A stretch of DNA of 64,000 nucleotides from Azospirillum oryzae (GTDB lineage: Bacteria; Pseudomonadota; Alphaproteobacteria; Azospirillales; Azospirillaceae), in assembly GCF_900177515.1 (NCBI RefSeq), contig NZ_FXAK01000007.1, positions 1,472,501-1,536,500 of the forward strand, read 5' to 3'. Position 1 is the first letter of the stretch. Each line of letters opens with the position of its first letter. The translations under genes were made by a program, and so were the position numbers. This document shows positions 7,915 through 17,809 of this stretch, piece after piece. The notes beneath the pieces are model-generated. The model was not told the origin of the DNA. It made no database searches and saw only the letters and a program-made list of their open reading frames with translations.

Positions 7915-9174
7915 CTATGCCGAACGCCCGGACGGCTGATCAAGCAGGCCTCGCGCCATCTCCAGGCAGTCATCGCGGCTGGGCTGGAAATCCTCGGCGA
8001 TCCACCAGCCCTCGACGCGCTTCAGCGCTTCGCCGACCGCCGGGCCACGTGGGACGCCCATTTCAAGCAGGTCGCGGCCGGCGATGGGAAGCTTCAAGTC
8101 CGGCAGATCGTCGGCCACCGCCAGCGCCCTGCGCAGCGCCGCCAAGTCCAGCGGCCCGTCATGGATGGCGGCGGCGATCAGCAGCAGATCGCCGAACAGC
8201 TCGGCGTCACCCAGGCGGTAGAGCGCTTGACGTAAAGCCTTCTGGTGGTCGGCCGGCGCCAAGGCAACCGGCGGCTCGACCATGGCCAGCAGGCGGTCGC
8301 GTTCGTGATTGGAAAGACGCAGCGCCTCGGCGGCCCGCAGCGCGCCCGGACGGTCGCTGTCCAGCACCGCCGCCAGCCGGCGGGTCGGATCGGGCGCCGC
8401 CCCGAGGTCGCGCTCCACCGAGATCAGCCGCTCCAGCCGGTCGGTATCCATGGCTTCCGGCAGCAGATGGACCATGATCCCCTGCCCCATCATCAGCCGC
8501 CACACCCCCGCGGCGCAGGGCGCGGTCAACAGGCGGAACAGCTCCCCCCGCACCCGCTCGCCCGATAGCGTCGGCAGGCGCGGCGCCAGCTCGCGGCAGG
8601 CGGCCATCGCCTCGGCATCGGGTTCGCCGCGGCCGTAATGGGCATGGAAGCGGAAGAAGCGCAGCAGGCGCAGCACATCCTCCTCGATCCGCCGCCGCGC
8701 CTCGCCGACAAAGCGGACGCGGCCGGCGGCGAGGTCGGCCAGACCGCCGAACGGATCGAACATGGCGCCGTCGGGCGTACAGCTCAGCGCGTTCATGGTC
8801 AGGTCGCGGCGGGCAGCATCCTCGATCCAGTCGTCGGTGAACTCGACGCGGGCATGACGGCCGAAAGTCTCCACATCGCGCCGCAGCGTGGTGATCTCAT
8901 AGGGCTTGCCGCCGCACAGGGCGGTGACGGTGCCATGGGCGATGCCGGTGGGAATGACGCGGATCCCGGCGCCTTCCAGCAACTCCATCACCCGCTCCGG
9001 CGGCGCATGGGTGGCGATGTCGATGTCCTTCACCGGACGGCCGAGCCAGGCATCGCGCACGCATCCGCCGACGAATCGCGCGTCGGCGCCGCCCGACGCC
9101 AGGGCGTCGAACACCGCCAGGCTTTCGGGCGCGGTCATCCAGGGTTGGGGCGACAGGCGTGCGGCAACGGTCAT
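7915..9174 (-). CDS. cca: CCA tRNA nucleotidyltransferase (poly(A) polymerase family)
   Basis: Adds or repairs the 3'-terminal CCA of tRNAs without a template. The nucleotidyltransferase core begins with FVGGCVRDAWLGRPVKDIDI, where the DxD pair binds the metal. It is followed by VIPTGIAHGTVTA and the conserved RDLTMNAL (as RRDLTMNALS) and RRIEEDVLRLLRFFRF motifs of class II enzymes. At about 419 residues it has the usual alphaproteobacterial length. It is last in a minus-strand string after DUF1285 and NUDIX genes, an arrangement common in Rhodospirillales. The ATG at 9174 (MTVAARLS) is preferred to one 33 nt further upstream that runs close to the NUDIX stop. Confidence 0.93.
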   Translation of the reverse strand: MTVAARLSPQPWMTAPESLAVFDALASGGADARFVGGCVRDAWLGRPVKDIDIATHAPPERVMELLEGAGIRVIPTGIAHGTVTALCGGKPYEITTLRRDVETFGRHARVEFTDDWIEDAARRDLTMNALSCTPDGAMFDPFGGLADLAAGRVRFVGEARRRIEEDVLRLLRFFRFHAHYGRGEPDAEAMAACRELAPRLPTLSGERVRGELFRLLTAPCAAGVWRLMMGQGIMVHLLPEAMDTDRLERLISVERDLGAAPDPTRRLAAVLDSDRPGALRAAEALRLSNHERDRLLAMVEPPVALAPADHQKALRQALYRLGDAELFGDLLLIAAAIHDGPLDLAALRRALAVADDLPDLKLPIAGRDLLEMGVPRGPAVGEALKRVEGWWIAEDFQPSRDDCLEMARGLLDQPSGRSA

Positions 9175-9231
9175 GGCGCGCGACGCTATCCGATTAAGGC
9201 CGTCCATGCCACAGCTGTCGGTCAGGCTGCG

Positions 9232-9951
9232 TCAGTCGGCCCCCTCCTCCGTCTCGCCGGCGACGGCGCCCAGCACGTCGCGCAGGTTCACCAGCATGCC
9301 GGCGGTCGCCCCCCAGATGTAGCGCTGCGGATAGGGGAAGGCATAGAACCAGCGCGGCTTGCCCAGGAATTCGCGGCTGTGGCGCTGCGGGTTGGACGGG
9401 TCGAGGATGAAGGACAGCGGCACCTCGAACACCTCCGCCACTTCGGTCGGGTCGGGCGTCAGCATGAAGGGCGGCGTCACCACACCCACGACCGGCGTCA
9501 CCCGGAAACCCGTTCGCGTGACATAGGTGTCCAGCCGGCCGACGATCTCGATCCGCGCTCGCTCCAGCCCGATCTCCTCCGCCGTCTCGCGCAGCGCCGT
9601 TTCCTCCGGACTGCCGTCCTCCGGCTCCATCCGCCCGCCGGGGAAGCTGATCTGGCCGGCATGGGCGCTCAGCGTCGCGGTGCGCTGGGTGAAGATGACG
9701 GTCAGCTCCTCCGGCCGGTCGACCAGCGGGACAAGAACCGCCGCCTCGCGCAGGGCGGATGGCGGCCCCATCTCCGGATTCAGGTCGTGGTCGCCCCTGA
9801 TCTTGGCTGCCGTTCTGGGCGGCATCCGGTTCGAATGGACGGCGTTTTCGACCGCCGCGTCGGTGCTCATCGCCGGAAAGCGCTGGCGGACCTCGTCCAG
9901 GCTCAGTCGCCAGGCAGCTTGCCCAGCGCGAAGAAGACCTTGTTGCTCCAT
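9232..9951 (-). CDS. CoA pyrophosphatase (NUDIX hydrolase)
   Basis: A NUDIX enzyme of up to 239 residues. The extended motif GQISFPGGRMEPEDGSPEE leads into the Nudix box with the REXXEE core (RETAEEIGLE). The preceding TQRTATLSAH and the SFPGGR signature place it with CoA diphosphatases, which split CoA and its thioesters to phosphopantetheine and 3',5'-ADP. The start is uncertain: the ATG at 9951 overlaps the DUF1285 gene by 49 nt, while the ATG at 9870 (MSTDAAVEN) begins after the typical LSLDEVRQRF stretch and so seems too late. Translational coupling with the upstream gene is likely. Confidence 0.88.
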   Translation of the reverse strand: MEQQGLLRAGQAAWRLSLDEVRQRFPAMSTDAAVENAVHSNRMPPRTAAKIRGDHDLNPEMGPPSALREAAVLVPLVDRPEELTVIFTQRTATLSAHAGQISFPGGRMEPEDGSPEETALRETAEEIGLERARIEIVGRLDTYVTRTGFRVTPVVGVVTPPFMLTPDPTEVAEVFEVPLSFILDPSNPQRHSREFLGKPRWFYAFPYPQRYIWGATAGMLVNLRDVLGAVAGETEEGAD

Positions 9952-10469
9952 AGACCCACCTCGGACTCGCCGGTTTCGGTTCGGCGCGTCTCGCTGCGCT
10001 CCACCATGTCGTAGAACACGGCCCGCAGGATTCGCGCCTCCAGCCGGCTTCTGATTTCGATGTAGGGTGCCGGCTCCCCGGTTTCAGGGTTCACGGCGAC
10101 GCGGATCGGGTGTTCGGGGCCGGCCTCCACCCAATGGTCCAGGTTGGTGCGGAAGGACAGGACCTGATCCTCCCCGCTGCCTGCCACCGTCATCTCCACC
10201 GCGACGAAGGGAGCGTCCTCCACGACGATCTTGCCGCGTTCGACCGGCGTGATCAGCCAGTAATCGCCGTCGTCGTCGCGCTTCAGAACGGTCGAGAACA
10301 GCTTCGCCAGCTCGATGCGGCGGATGGGATCGCCATTGTGGAACCAGGTGCCGTCGCGCGCAATGCGGATGTCGTACTGCTCCAGCGTCGGCGTCCTGCC
10401 CAGCGCGGCCGGCAGTTCCGGCGGCGTCCCCGAAACGGTTTGCCCATCTGAGCGCTTGTCATTCGCCAT
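9903..10469 (-). CDS. DUF1285 domain-containing protein
   Basis: About 188 residues from the ATG at 10469 (MANDKRSDGQ); an upstream in-frame ATG would add 21 residues of poor coding character. The sequence TPTLEQYDIRIARDGTWFHN, then PIRRIELAKLFSTVL and DDDGDYWLITPVERG, is the recognisable core of DUF1285 proteins. The family has a double-barrel fold and no settled function. It is the first gene of the DUF1285-NUDIX-cca string and overlaps the NUDIX start. The divergent MoxR operon begins about 270 nt away. Confidence 0.85.
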   Translation of the reverse strand: MANDKRSDGQTVSGTPPELPAALGRTPTLEQYDIRIARDGTWFHNGDPIRRIELAKLFSTVLKRDDDGDYWLITPVERGKIVVEDAPFVAVEMTVAGSGEDQVLSFRTNLDHWVEAGPEHPIRVAVNPETGEPAPYIEIRSRLEARILRAVFYDMVERSETRRTETGESEVGLWSNKVFFALGKLPGD

Positions 10470-10735
10470 CGCGTTACCGACCTTCATGGAGTTGGGAGCC
10501 GTTTTGTCCCCGGACATGCGCATTTTCGCCACACTCGCCCGCTAGGTCCACCCTGTTGGTCCTGCGGCGTCCTCCATCCGGCGGCCCGTCCGGCGGCGGG
10601 ATTCGGAAAATGGGTGTCGACAAGGCGCAGGAACAGGGCCAACCATGCGGATCCCGTGTTTCAGGTCGCGGCACCCTTAACAATGGTGACCGTGACGACG
10701 ACACTGACCGGCCCATCATCGGGGAGCAGCAGACC

Positions 10736-11761
10736 TTGAGCGCACAGGACATCCTGAGGGGGCAGCCTCCCGTGCCGGAGGACCCGCAACGGCTGATGGA
10801 GGAGATCGAGGCGCTGGGCGACCGGCTCGCTTCGGTCCGCGACCGCATCGGCCGCGTGATCTTCGGTCAGCAGCAGGTGATCGACCGCACGCTGGTTACG
10901 CTGCTGGCCGGCGGCCATGTCCTGCTGATCGGCGTTCCCGGCCTTGCCAAGACGCGGCTGGTGGAAACGCTGGGCACCGTGCTGGGTCTCGCCGAAAAGC
11001 GCATCCAGTGCACGCCCGACCTGATGCCGGCCGATATCCTGGGCTCTGAAGTGCTGGAGGAGGGGGAAAGCGGCCGCCGGTCCTTCCGTTTCCTGCCCGG
11101 CCCGGTGTTCAGCCAGCTGCTGATGGCGGACGAAATCAACCGCGCCAGCCCGCGCACCCAGTCCGCCCTGCTCCAGGCGATGCAGGAGCACCGGGTGTCG
11201 GTCGCCGGCCAGTACCATCCCCTGCCCCAGCCCTTCCACGTGCTGGCCACCCAGAATCCGCTGGAGCAGGAAGGCACCTATCCGCTGCCGGAAGCCCAGC
11301 TCGACCGTTTCCTGATGCAGATCGACGTCGATTACCCCGACCGTGAGGCCGAGCGGCGGATGATGATCGCCACCACCGGCTCGACCGACGAGCGCGCGGT
11401 GACGGTGCTGTCCGCGGCCGACCTCCAGGTTGCTCAGCGGCTCGTCCGCCGCGTGCCGGTCGGCGAAGGGGTGGTGGACGGAATCCTCGACCTCGTCCGC
11501 CGCGGCCGGCCGGAGACCTCCGAACTGATGGAGGTGCGCCAGCACGTCGCCTGGGGTCCGGGACCGCGCGCCAGCCAATCCCTGATGCTCGCCGCCCGCG
11601 CCCGCGCGGTGCTGGACGGCCGGCTGTCGCCGTCGCTGGACGATGTGGTGGCGCTCGCCAAGCCGATCCTGAAGCACCGCATGGCGCTGAATTTCGCCGC
11701 GCGGGCCGACGGGGTGACGCTGGACGACGTCATCGACCGCCTCTGCGCCCCCCTGATGTGA
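10736..11761 (+). CDS. MoxR family AAA+ ATPase
   Basis: MoxR ATPases are chaperone-like AAA+ proteins that act with von Willebrand-domain partners. Walker A is GVPGLAKTRL, Walker B is MADEINRASP, followed by sensor 1 ATQNPLEQEGTYPLPEAQLD, a MoxR hallmark. The TTG at 10736 is preferred: GGGGAG sits 9 nt upstream, and the reading frame between an ATG at 10610 and this point has many A/T third positions, unlike real genes here. This gives 341 residues, the normal MoxR size. It overlaps the DUF58 gene by four bases (GTGA), and the four genes to 17583 form one operon. Confidence 0.92.
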   Translation: MSAQDILRGQPPVPEDPQRLMEEIEALGDRLASVRDRIGRVIFGQQQVIDRTLVTLLAGGHVLLIGVPGLAKTRLVETLGTVLGLAEKRIQCTPDLMPADILGSEVLEEGESGRRSFRFLPGPVFSQLLMADEINRASPRTQSALLQAMQEHRVSVAGQYHPLPQPFHVLATQNPLEQEGTYPLPEAQLDRFLMQIDVDYPDREAERRMMIATTGSTDERAVTVLSAADLQVAQRLVRRVPVGEGVVDGILDLVRRGRPETSELMEVRQHVAWGPGPRASQSLMLAARARAVLDGRLSPSLDDVVALAKPILKHRMALNFAARADGVTLDDVIDRLCAPLM

Positions 11762-12699
11762 CCCCCCGCAGCGGAGCCGCAATGCCGCGAAGCCCAGCCT
11801 CCCCGCAGAAGAGCCAGTTGTCGAGCACCCTGCTGGCGCGTCACCGCGCGGAGGAGTTGGCATCCGCCCTGCCGCCGCTTCTGGTCGCGGCGGAGCGGGT
11901 GGCCGCCACCGTCGCCCAGGGCGTCCATGGACGCCGCCGCGTCGGGCTGGGCGAGACCTTCTGGCAGTTCCGCCGCTACCAGCCGGGCGACTCGCCGTCG
12001 ATGATCGACTGGCGCCAGTCGGCCAAGACCCAGCCGGTCTATGTCCGCGAGAATGAATGGGAGGCGGCGCAGAGCGTCTGGCTGTGGCGCGACCGCTCCG
12101 CCTCGATGGATTTCCGCTCGGCCTCCGGCCTGCCGACCAAGCGCGAGCGGGCGGATCTGCTGACACTCGCCACCGCCGTGCTGCTGGCCCGTGGCGGCGA
12201 GCGGGTGGCGCTGCTGAACAGCGGCGTGCGCCCCGACCATGGCAAGACCGCCATCGACCGCATCGCCCGGCTGATGACCGACCCGCATGCCGCAGCCGCG
12301 CCCGACCCGCTGCCGCGGGTGGAGCCCCTGCCCCGTCATGCCCAGACCGTCCTGTTCGGCGACCTGCTGTCGCCCCTGCCGGAGATCCACGCCACCGTCG
12401 CCGGCCTGACCGGCCGCGGACTGCGCGGCCATCTGGTCCAGATCCTCGATCCGGCGGAAGAGACGCTGCCCTATGACGGCCGCGTCGACTTCCACGGCAT
12501 GGAGGGCGAACAGAATCTTCTGGTCCCCCGGGTGGAGGCCGTCCGCCAAGCCTACCGCGAGCGGTTGAAGGCCCAGCAGGATGGGCTGGCCGCACTGGCC
12601 CGCACCGCCGGCTGGAGCTTCGCCGTCCACCGCACCGACCGTTCACCACAATCCGCGCTGCTCACCCTGTGGGGTGCGATGGCGATGGAGGCGGTGTGA
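11758..12699 (+). CDS. DUF58 domain-containing protein
   Basis: A 313-residue DUF58 protein, the usual companion of MoxR. The core signature is FRRYQPGDSPSMIDWRQSAK followed by VYVRENEWE and LWRDRSASMDF, where DRSASM is the MIDAS-like DxSxS start of a von Willebrand-like fold. There are no membrane segments, unlike many DUF58 proteins. It starts at a GTG overlapping the MoxR stop, which implies translational coupling. In characterised systems such pairs act on assembly or metal insertion of client enzymes or on the cell envelope; the client here is unknown. Confidence 0.9.
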   Translation: MTPRSGAAMPRSPASPQKSQLSSTLLARHRAEELASALPPLLVAAERVAATVAQGVHGRRRVGLGETFWQFRRYQPGDSPSMIDWRQSAKTQPVYVRENEWEAAQSVWLWRDRSASMDFRSASGLPTKRERADLLTLATAVLLARGGERVALLNSGVRPDHGKTAIDRIARLMTDPHAAAAPDPLPRVEPLPRHAQTVLFGDLLSPLPEIHATVAGLTGRGLRGHLVQILDPAEETLPYDGRVDFHGMEGEQNLLVPRVEAVRQAYRERLKAQQDGLAALARTAGWSFAVHRTDRSPQSALLTLWGAMAMEAV

Positions 12700-12753
12700 C
12701 GCGCCGGCCGACCACGTCACCCTCTTATCCCTTCCCCTCGTGAAGACGCGCCA

Positions 12754-15477
12754 ATGCTGGGTCTAGGACCGATCGCCTTCGCCGCCCCCTGGGTCTTGAC
12801 CGCACTGGCAGCCCTGCCGGTCCTGTGGTGGCTGCTGCGCGTCACGCCGCCGGCGCCGCGCACCATCCAGTTCCCGGCGATCCGCCTGCTGCGCGACCTG
12901 ACCGCTCAGGAGGAGACACCGGCCCGCACCCCCTGGTGGCTGCTGCTGCTGCGGCTGATCGTGGCGGCGCTCATCATCCTGGCGCTTGCCGGGCCGCTGC
13001 TGAACCCGCGTGCCGCCCTGCCCGGCGGCGGGCCGCTGTTGCTGGTCGTGGACAATGGCTGGGCCGCCGGGCGCGACTGGCCGACCCGCAAGCGCACGAT
13101 GGACGGGCTGATCGCCCAGGCCGACCGCCAGCAGCGTCCGGTGATCCTGTTGCCAACCGCCCCGCCGGCAGATGGCCAGCCGATCCATGCCAGCGCCATC
13201 GTCCCGGCGCAGGAGGCGCGCCGTCTGTCCCAGGCGATGGTCCCCCTGCCCTGGCCGACCGATCGCGCGGCGGCGCTTGAGGCCCTCAAGACGGTGGCGA
13301 CGCAGGCCAACGGCCGCGGCTCCATCCACGCGGTGTGGCTGAGCGACGGCATCGGCGACGCTCAGGCCGCCGCGCTGGCGGCCGGGCTGCAGCGGCTTGG
13401 CTCCGCCGACGTCCTCGACGATTCCGCCGAACATCCGCCCCACCTGCTGCTGCCGCCGTCCAGCGAGGGCACCGCCCTGACCGCCCGCATCGTCCGTGCC
13501 GACCCGTCCAGGCCGGAGCCGGTGACCGTCCGCCTCGCCGCCACCGATGGCCGGCTGCTGACCCGCCAGACCGTCGCATTCGAACCCGGCCAGAAAATGC
13601 GGGAGGTGCGTTTGGACGTGCCCACCGAGCTGCGCAACGACGCCGCAAGCCTGCGGGTGGAGGGCGACACCACCGCAGGCGCCACCGTCCTGCTCGACGA
13701 GCGCTGGCGCCGCCGTCCCGTCGGTCTCGTCTCCGGCCGGTCGGAGGGGGAGAGCCAGCCGCTGCTGTCCGACCTCTATTACCTCGAACGCGCGCTGTCG
13801 CCCTACAACGAGGTTCGGCGCGGCGATACGCTGGACCTGCTGAAACGCGATCTGGCCGTGCTGATCCTGTCGGACATCGGCGCCCTGACCGGGACCGAGG
13901 TGCAGGACATCGAGGATTGGGTGAAGAAGGGCGGCGTCCTGGTCCGCTTCGCCGGCCCGCGTCTGGCCCAGCATGCCGACACGCTGGTGCCGGAGCGGCT
14001 GCGCATCGGCGACCGTGCGCTGGGCGGCGCCCTGTCCTGGTCGGAGCCGGCGCGTCTGCAGCCCTTTCCACCGAAATCACCCTTCGAGGGGCTGACCATC
14101 CCGCCCGACGTGCAGGTCAACCGGCAGGTGCTTGCCGAACCGGCCCTCGATCTGGCCGACCGCACCTGGGCGCGGCTGGCCGACGGCACGCCGCTGGTCA
14201 CCTCGCAGAAGCGCGGCGACGGCTGGGTCGTGCTGGTCCACACCACCGCCAGCCCCGACTGGTCGAACCTGCCGCTGTCCGGCCTGTTCGTCGACATGCT
14301 GCGCCGTCTGGTGGCGCTCAGCGGCGGCGTGACGGGAACCGCGGCGACCACCTCTCTCGACCCGGTGGAGGTGCTGGACGGCACCGGCCGTCTGGTTCCG
14401 CCGCCGCCGACCGCCTTTCCGATCCCCGGCAACGCCACCGCCGACGTGATCGGGCCGCGCCACCCGCCGGGCTTCTACGGCACCGACGATGCGCGCCGCG
14501 CGCTGAACCTGTCCGCCGCCGTCACCACCCTCTCCTCGCTGCCGCCGATGCCGGCAGGGGTCGGGCGCGACGGCTATGGTGCCCGCGGCGAGGTTCCGCT
14601 GAAGCCGTCGCTTCTGGCGGCGGCGCTCGCCCTGCTGTCCATCGACCTGCTGATCGCGCTGGCCCTGCGCGGCCTGCTGCGCCCGCCGCGCCTGCGCCGC
14701 GGTGCCGGGGGCGCTGCGGCCGGCCTGCTGCTCGCACTCGCGCTGTCGTCCGCGCCACAGCCCGCCCGCGCACTGGACCAGGACAAGGCGATCAAGGTGA
14801 CGGAGGAAACCTACCTCGCCTTTGTCCGGACCGGCGACAGCAGCATCGACGACACCGCGCGCGCCGGGCTGGAGGGGCTGGTCAGCGTGCTTGGACTGCG
14901 CACCGCGGTGGAGGCCGCGGGCGCGGTCGGCGTCGATCCCGAACAGGACGAACTCGCCTTCTATCCCCTGCTCTACTGGCCGGTGTCCGACCGGCAGAAG
15001 CCGCTGTCCGATCAGGCGCGCCAGCGGGTGAACGAATACATGCGCAACGGCGGCACCATCCTGTTCGACACCCGCGATCAGTCGCCGGGCGGCGGCCCCG
15101 CCGTGCTGCAGCGGCTGGTGGACGGGCTGGACATTCCGCCGCTCGCCCCGGTGCCGCAGGACCATGTGCTGCGCAAGTCCTTCTATCTGCTGTCCGACTT
15201 CCCCGGCCGCTATTCCGGCGGCCAGTTGTGGATCGAAGCGCGGGAGGGGATGGCCAATGACGGCGTGTCCTCCGTCGTCATCGGCGGCAACGACTGGGCG
15301 TCGGCCTGGGCGGTCGGCCGCAATGGCCAGCCGCTGTTCGCCGTGATCCCCGGCGGCGAGCGCCAGCGCGAGATGGCCTATCGCTTCGGCGTCAACCTCG
15401 TGATGTACGCGCTGACCGGCAACTACAAGGCCGATCAGGTCCATGTGCCCGCCATCCTGGAAAGGCTCGGCCAGTAA
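12754..15477 (+). CDS. BatA-N/DUF4159 domain-containing membrane protein
   Basis: A 907-residue protein. The N-terminus (MLGLGPIAFAAPWVLTALAA LPVLWWLLR, then PPAPRTIQFPAIRLLRDL) is the BatA-type module with two membrane helices within the first 90 residues. A large soluble region follows. Two further helices near residues 625-665 lead into a C-terminal DUF4159 domain that looks exported after an ALSSAPQPARA-like cleavage site. That domain contains FYPLLYWPVSDRQKPLSD and GGTILFDTRDQSPGGGP, typical of DUF4159. It follows MoxR and DUF58 in the operon and is directly abutted by the next gene. The likely role is envelope-anchored partner of the MoxR complex. Confidence 0.85.
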   Translation: MLGLGPIAFAAPWVLTALAALPVLWWLLRVTPPAPRTIQFPAIRLLRDLTAQEETPARTPWWLLLLRLIVAALIILALAGPLLNPRAALPGGGPLLLVVDNGWAAGRDWPTRKRTMDGLIAQADRQQRPVILLPTAPPADGQPIHASAIVPAQEARRLSQAMVPLPWPTDRAAALEALKTVATQANGRGSIHAVWLSDGIGDAQAAALAAGLQRLGSADVLDDSAEHPPHLLLPPSSEGTALTARIVRADPSRPEPVTVRLAATDGRLLTRQTVAFEPGQKMREVRLDVPTELRNDAASLRVEGDTTAGATVLLDERWRRRPVGLVSGRSEGESQPLLSDLYYLERALSPYNEVRRGDTLDLLKRDLAVLILSDIGALTGTEVQDIEDWVKKGGVLVRFAGPRLAQHADTLVPERLRIGDRALGGALSWSEPARLQPFPPKSPFEGLTIPPDVQVNRQVLAEPALDLADRTWARLADGTPLVTSQKRGDGWVVLVHTTASPDWSNLPLSGLFVDMLRRLVALSGGVTGTAATTSLDPVEVLDGTGRLVPPPPTAFPIPGNATADVIGPRHPPGFYGTDDARRALNLSAAVTTLSSLPPMPAGVGRDGYGARGEVPLKPSLLAAALALLSIDLLIALALRGLLRPPRLRRGAGGAAAGLLLALALSSAPQPARALDQDKAIKVTEETYLAFVRTGDSSIDDTARAGLEGLVSVLGLRTAVEAAGAVGVDPEQDELAFYPLLYWPVSDRQKPLSDQARQRVNEYMRNGGTILFDTRDQSPGGGPAVLQRLVDGLDIPPLAPVPQDHVLRKSFYLLSDFPGRYSGGQLWIEAREGMANDGVSSVVIGGNDWASAWAVGRNGQPLFAVIPGGERQREMAYRFGVNLVMYALTGNYKADQVHVPAILERLGQ

Positions 15478-17583
15478 ATGCCCGTCGATCTGCTCTCCGG
15501 ACTTTCCGTGGCGCTGGCGCCGCTGTTGCCCTGGCCGGTGCTGGGCGTCCTGATCGGCTTCGCCCTGCTGGTGGTGCTGGTCGCGGCGCTGCGCCGGGCT
15601 CGCGGCACGTGGCTGCGCCTGCTGGCGGTGGCGGTTCTGGCGCTCGCGCTCATCAACCCCTCGCTGGTCCAGGAGAAGCGCGACCCGATCAAGGACGTCG
15701 CCGTCGTGGTGATCGACGATTCGCCAAGCCAGGCCATCGGCGACCGCCGCGACCGCACCGAACGGGCGGCCGAACAGCTGACCGGGCGGCTGAAGCGCTT
15801 CGACGACCTGGAGGTGCGCGTCGTTCGCAGCACCGAGGGCGCCGAGAATGGCGGTTCGATCAACGAGACCCACCTGTTCGATGCGCTGAACCGCGCCATG
15901 GCCGATGTGCCGCGCCGCCGCATGGCCGGCGCCGTCTTCATCACCGACGGTCAGGTGCACGACGTCCCGCAGGTACCCGGCAAGCTGGCCGACATCGGCC
16001 CTATCCACACCCTGCTGACCGGCGACCGCGACGAGGGCGACCGCCGCATCGCCATCGTCCAGGCGCCGAATTACGGCATCGTCGGCAAGCCGGTGGAGCT
16101 GACCATCCGCGTCGACGATATGCCCGGCCACCAGTCCGCCGACGCCGCGGTCACTCTGCGGCAGGATGGCGGCACGCCGGGCACCATCCGCGTACCGGTC
16201 GGCCGCGACGTGCGCGTCGACCTGCCCGTCACCCATGGCGGCCAGAACGTCCTTGAGCTTGAGGTGGAGCCGGCGAAGCAGGAACTGACGCTCGCCAACA
16301 ACCGCGCCGCGGTGGTGGTGAACGGCGTGCGCGACCGGCTGCGCGTCCTGCTGGTCTCCGGCGAGCCCCATGCCGGGGAGCGCACATGGCGCAACCTGCT
16401 GAAGGCCGACCCGGCGGTCGATCTGGTGCATTTCACCATCCTGCGCCCGCCGGAAAAGCAGGACGGCACGCCGATCCGCGAGCTGTCGCTGATCGCCTTC
16501 CCGATCCGCGAACTGTTCGAGGTGAAGCTGGACGAGTTCGACCTGATCATCTTCGACCGCTACCGCCGCCGTGGCGTGCTGCCGCAGATGTATCTGGAGA
16601 ACATCGCCGACTATGTCCGCAAGGGCGGCGCCCTGCTGGAGACCTCCGGCCAGGGCTATGCCGGCCCGCTGTCGCTCTACCGCACGCCGCTGGGCTCGAT
16701 CCTGCCGGCGGCCCCCAGCGGCCAGACGGTGGATCGCCCCTTCCTGCCGACCATCACCGACGTCGGCCGCCGTCATCCGGTGACCGCCGGGCTTCCCGGC
16801 GACCGTCTGGACGCGCCGCCGACCTGGGGCCGCTGGTTCCATCAGGTCGATGTGACGCCGAACAACGGCACCGTGGTGATGCAGGGCGCCGACAACCGTC
16901 CGCTCCTGGTGCTTGACCGCGTCGGCAAGGGCCGGGTGGCGCAACTCGCCTCCGACCAGATCTGGCTGTGGAGCCGCGGCTTCGAAGGCGGCGGGCCGCA
17001 GGCGGAGCTTCTGCGCCGCCTCGCCCACTGGCTGATGAAGGAACCGGAGCTGGAGGAAAACGACCTGCGCGCCCATGTGGACGGCAACCGCATCACGGTC
17101 GAACGCCGCTCCCTCACCCCCGATCCGCGCGCGGTCACCATCACCGACCCGTCCGACCAGACCAGCACGCTGCAGTTGACCGACGACCGCACCGGCCGCG
17201 CAGTCGCCACGGTGACCGCCGCCGCCCCCGGCATCTACCGCATCTCCGACGGGGAGCGGACGACACTCGCCGTGGTCGGAGCGGTGAACACGCCGGAACT
17301 GGCCGACGTCCGTTCCACCGGCGACCGCATGAAGCCGGTGGCCGAAGCGACCGGCGGCGGCATCCATTGGGTGACCGACACCGACAGCGGCCCGAACCCC
17401 GGAATCGAGGTGCGCCGCACCCAGCCCGACCGTAGCCAGACCGGCTCCGGCTGGATCGGCCTGCGCGCCAACGGCGATTACACGGTGACCGGAGTGACCG
17501 ACGTCCCGCTTCTGCCGCTGGGCGCAGTGCTGGCCCTGGTGCTGGGCGGACTGCTGATGGCATGGCGCCGGGAGGGCCGTTGA
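15478..17583 (+). CDS. Large membrane protein of the MoxR operon (glutamine-amidotransferase-like)
   Basis: A 701-residue protein whose ATG directly follows the TAA of the DUF4159 gene. Two membrane helices lie in the first 60 residues (LLPWPVLGVLIGFALLVVLV and a second near WLRLLAVAVLALALI) and one closes the protein (LLPLGAVLALVLGGLLMAWR). Between them is a von Willebrand-like stretch (VAVVVIDDSPSQAIGDRRDR) and then a class-I-amidotransferase-like fold (LRVLLVSGEPHAGERTWRNL, FDLIIFDRYRRRGVLP). No catalytic Cys-His-Glu triad is obvious, so this is probably a structural rather than an enzymatic use of the fold. Last gene of the operon. Confidence 0.8.
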   Translation: MPVDLLSGLSVALAPLLPWPVLGVLIGFALLVVLVAALRRARGTWLRLLAVAVLALALINPSLVQEKRDPIKDVAVVVIDDSPSQAIGDRRDRTERAAEQLTGRLKRFDDLEVRVVRSTEGAENGGSINETHLFDALNRAMADVPRRRMAGAVFITDGQVHDVPQVPGKLADIGPIHTLLTGDRDEGDRRIAIVQAPNYGIVGKPVELTIRVDDMPGHQSADAAVTLRQDGGTPGTIRVPVGRDVRVDLPVTHGGQNVLELEVEPAKQELTLANNRAAVVVNGVRDRLRVLLVSGEPHAGERTWRNLLKADPAVDLVHFTILRPPEKQDGTPIRELSLIAFPIRELFEVKLDEFDLIIFDRYRRRGVLPQMYLENIADYVRKGGALLETSGQGYAGPLSLYRTPLGSILPAAPSGQTVDRPFLPTITDVGRRHPVTAGLPGDRLDAPPTWGRWFHQVDVTPNNGTVVMQGADNRPLLVLDRVGKGRVAQLASDQIWLWSRGFEGGGPQAELLRRLAHWLMKEPELEENDLRAHVDGNRITVERRSLTPDPRAVTITDPSDQTSTLQLTDDRTGRAVATVTAAAPGIYRISDGERTTLAVVGAVNTPELADVRSTGDRMKPVAEATGGGIHWVTDTDSGPNPGIEVRRTQPDRSQTGSGWIGLRANGDYTVTGVTDVPLLPLGAVLALVLGGLLMAWRREGR

Positions 17584-17703
17584 GCGACCCTCCGGATGTC
17601 TGATTTGGCGGTGAAAATTTTCTGAAAACAGCCTGTTGCGTTCAGCCGGGCTTCCGATTATGGTGCCGCTCCTTCCGGCGATACGAGTGATCGCCGCGCC
17701 GGT

Positions 17704-17778
<75 letters not shown>

Positions 17779-17809
17779 ACTTTCCCAATCGAAAAATCTG
17801 CAGGATTCC

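Noticed and set aside
7829..7939. A 36-codon plus-strand gene between the SDR and cca genes
   Set aside because: It overlaps the cca end, shows no recognisable family and has no clear ribosome-binding site.
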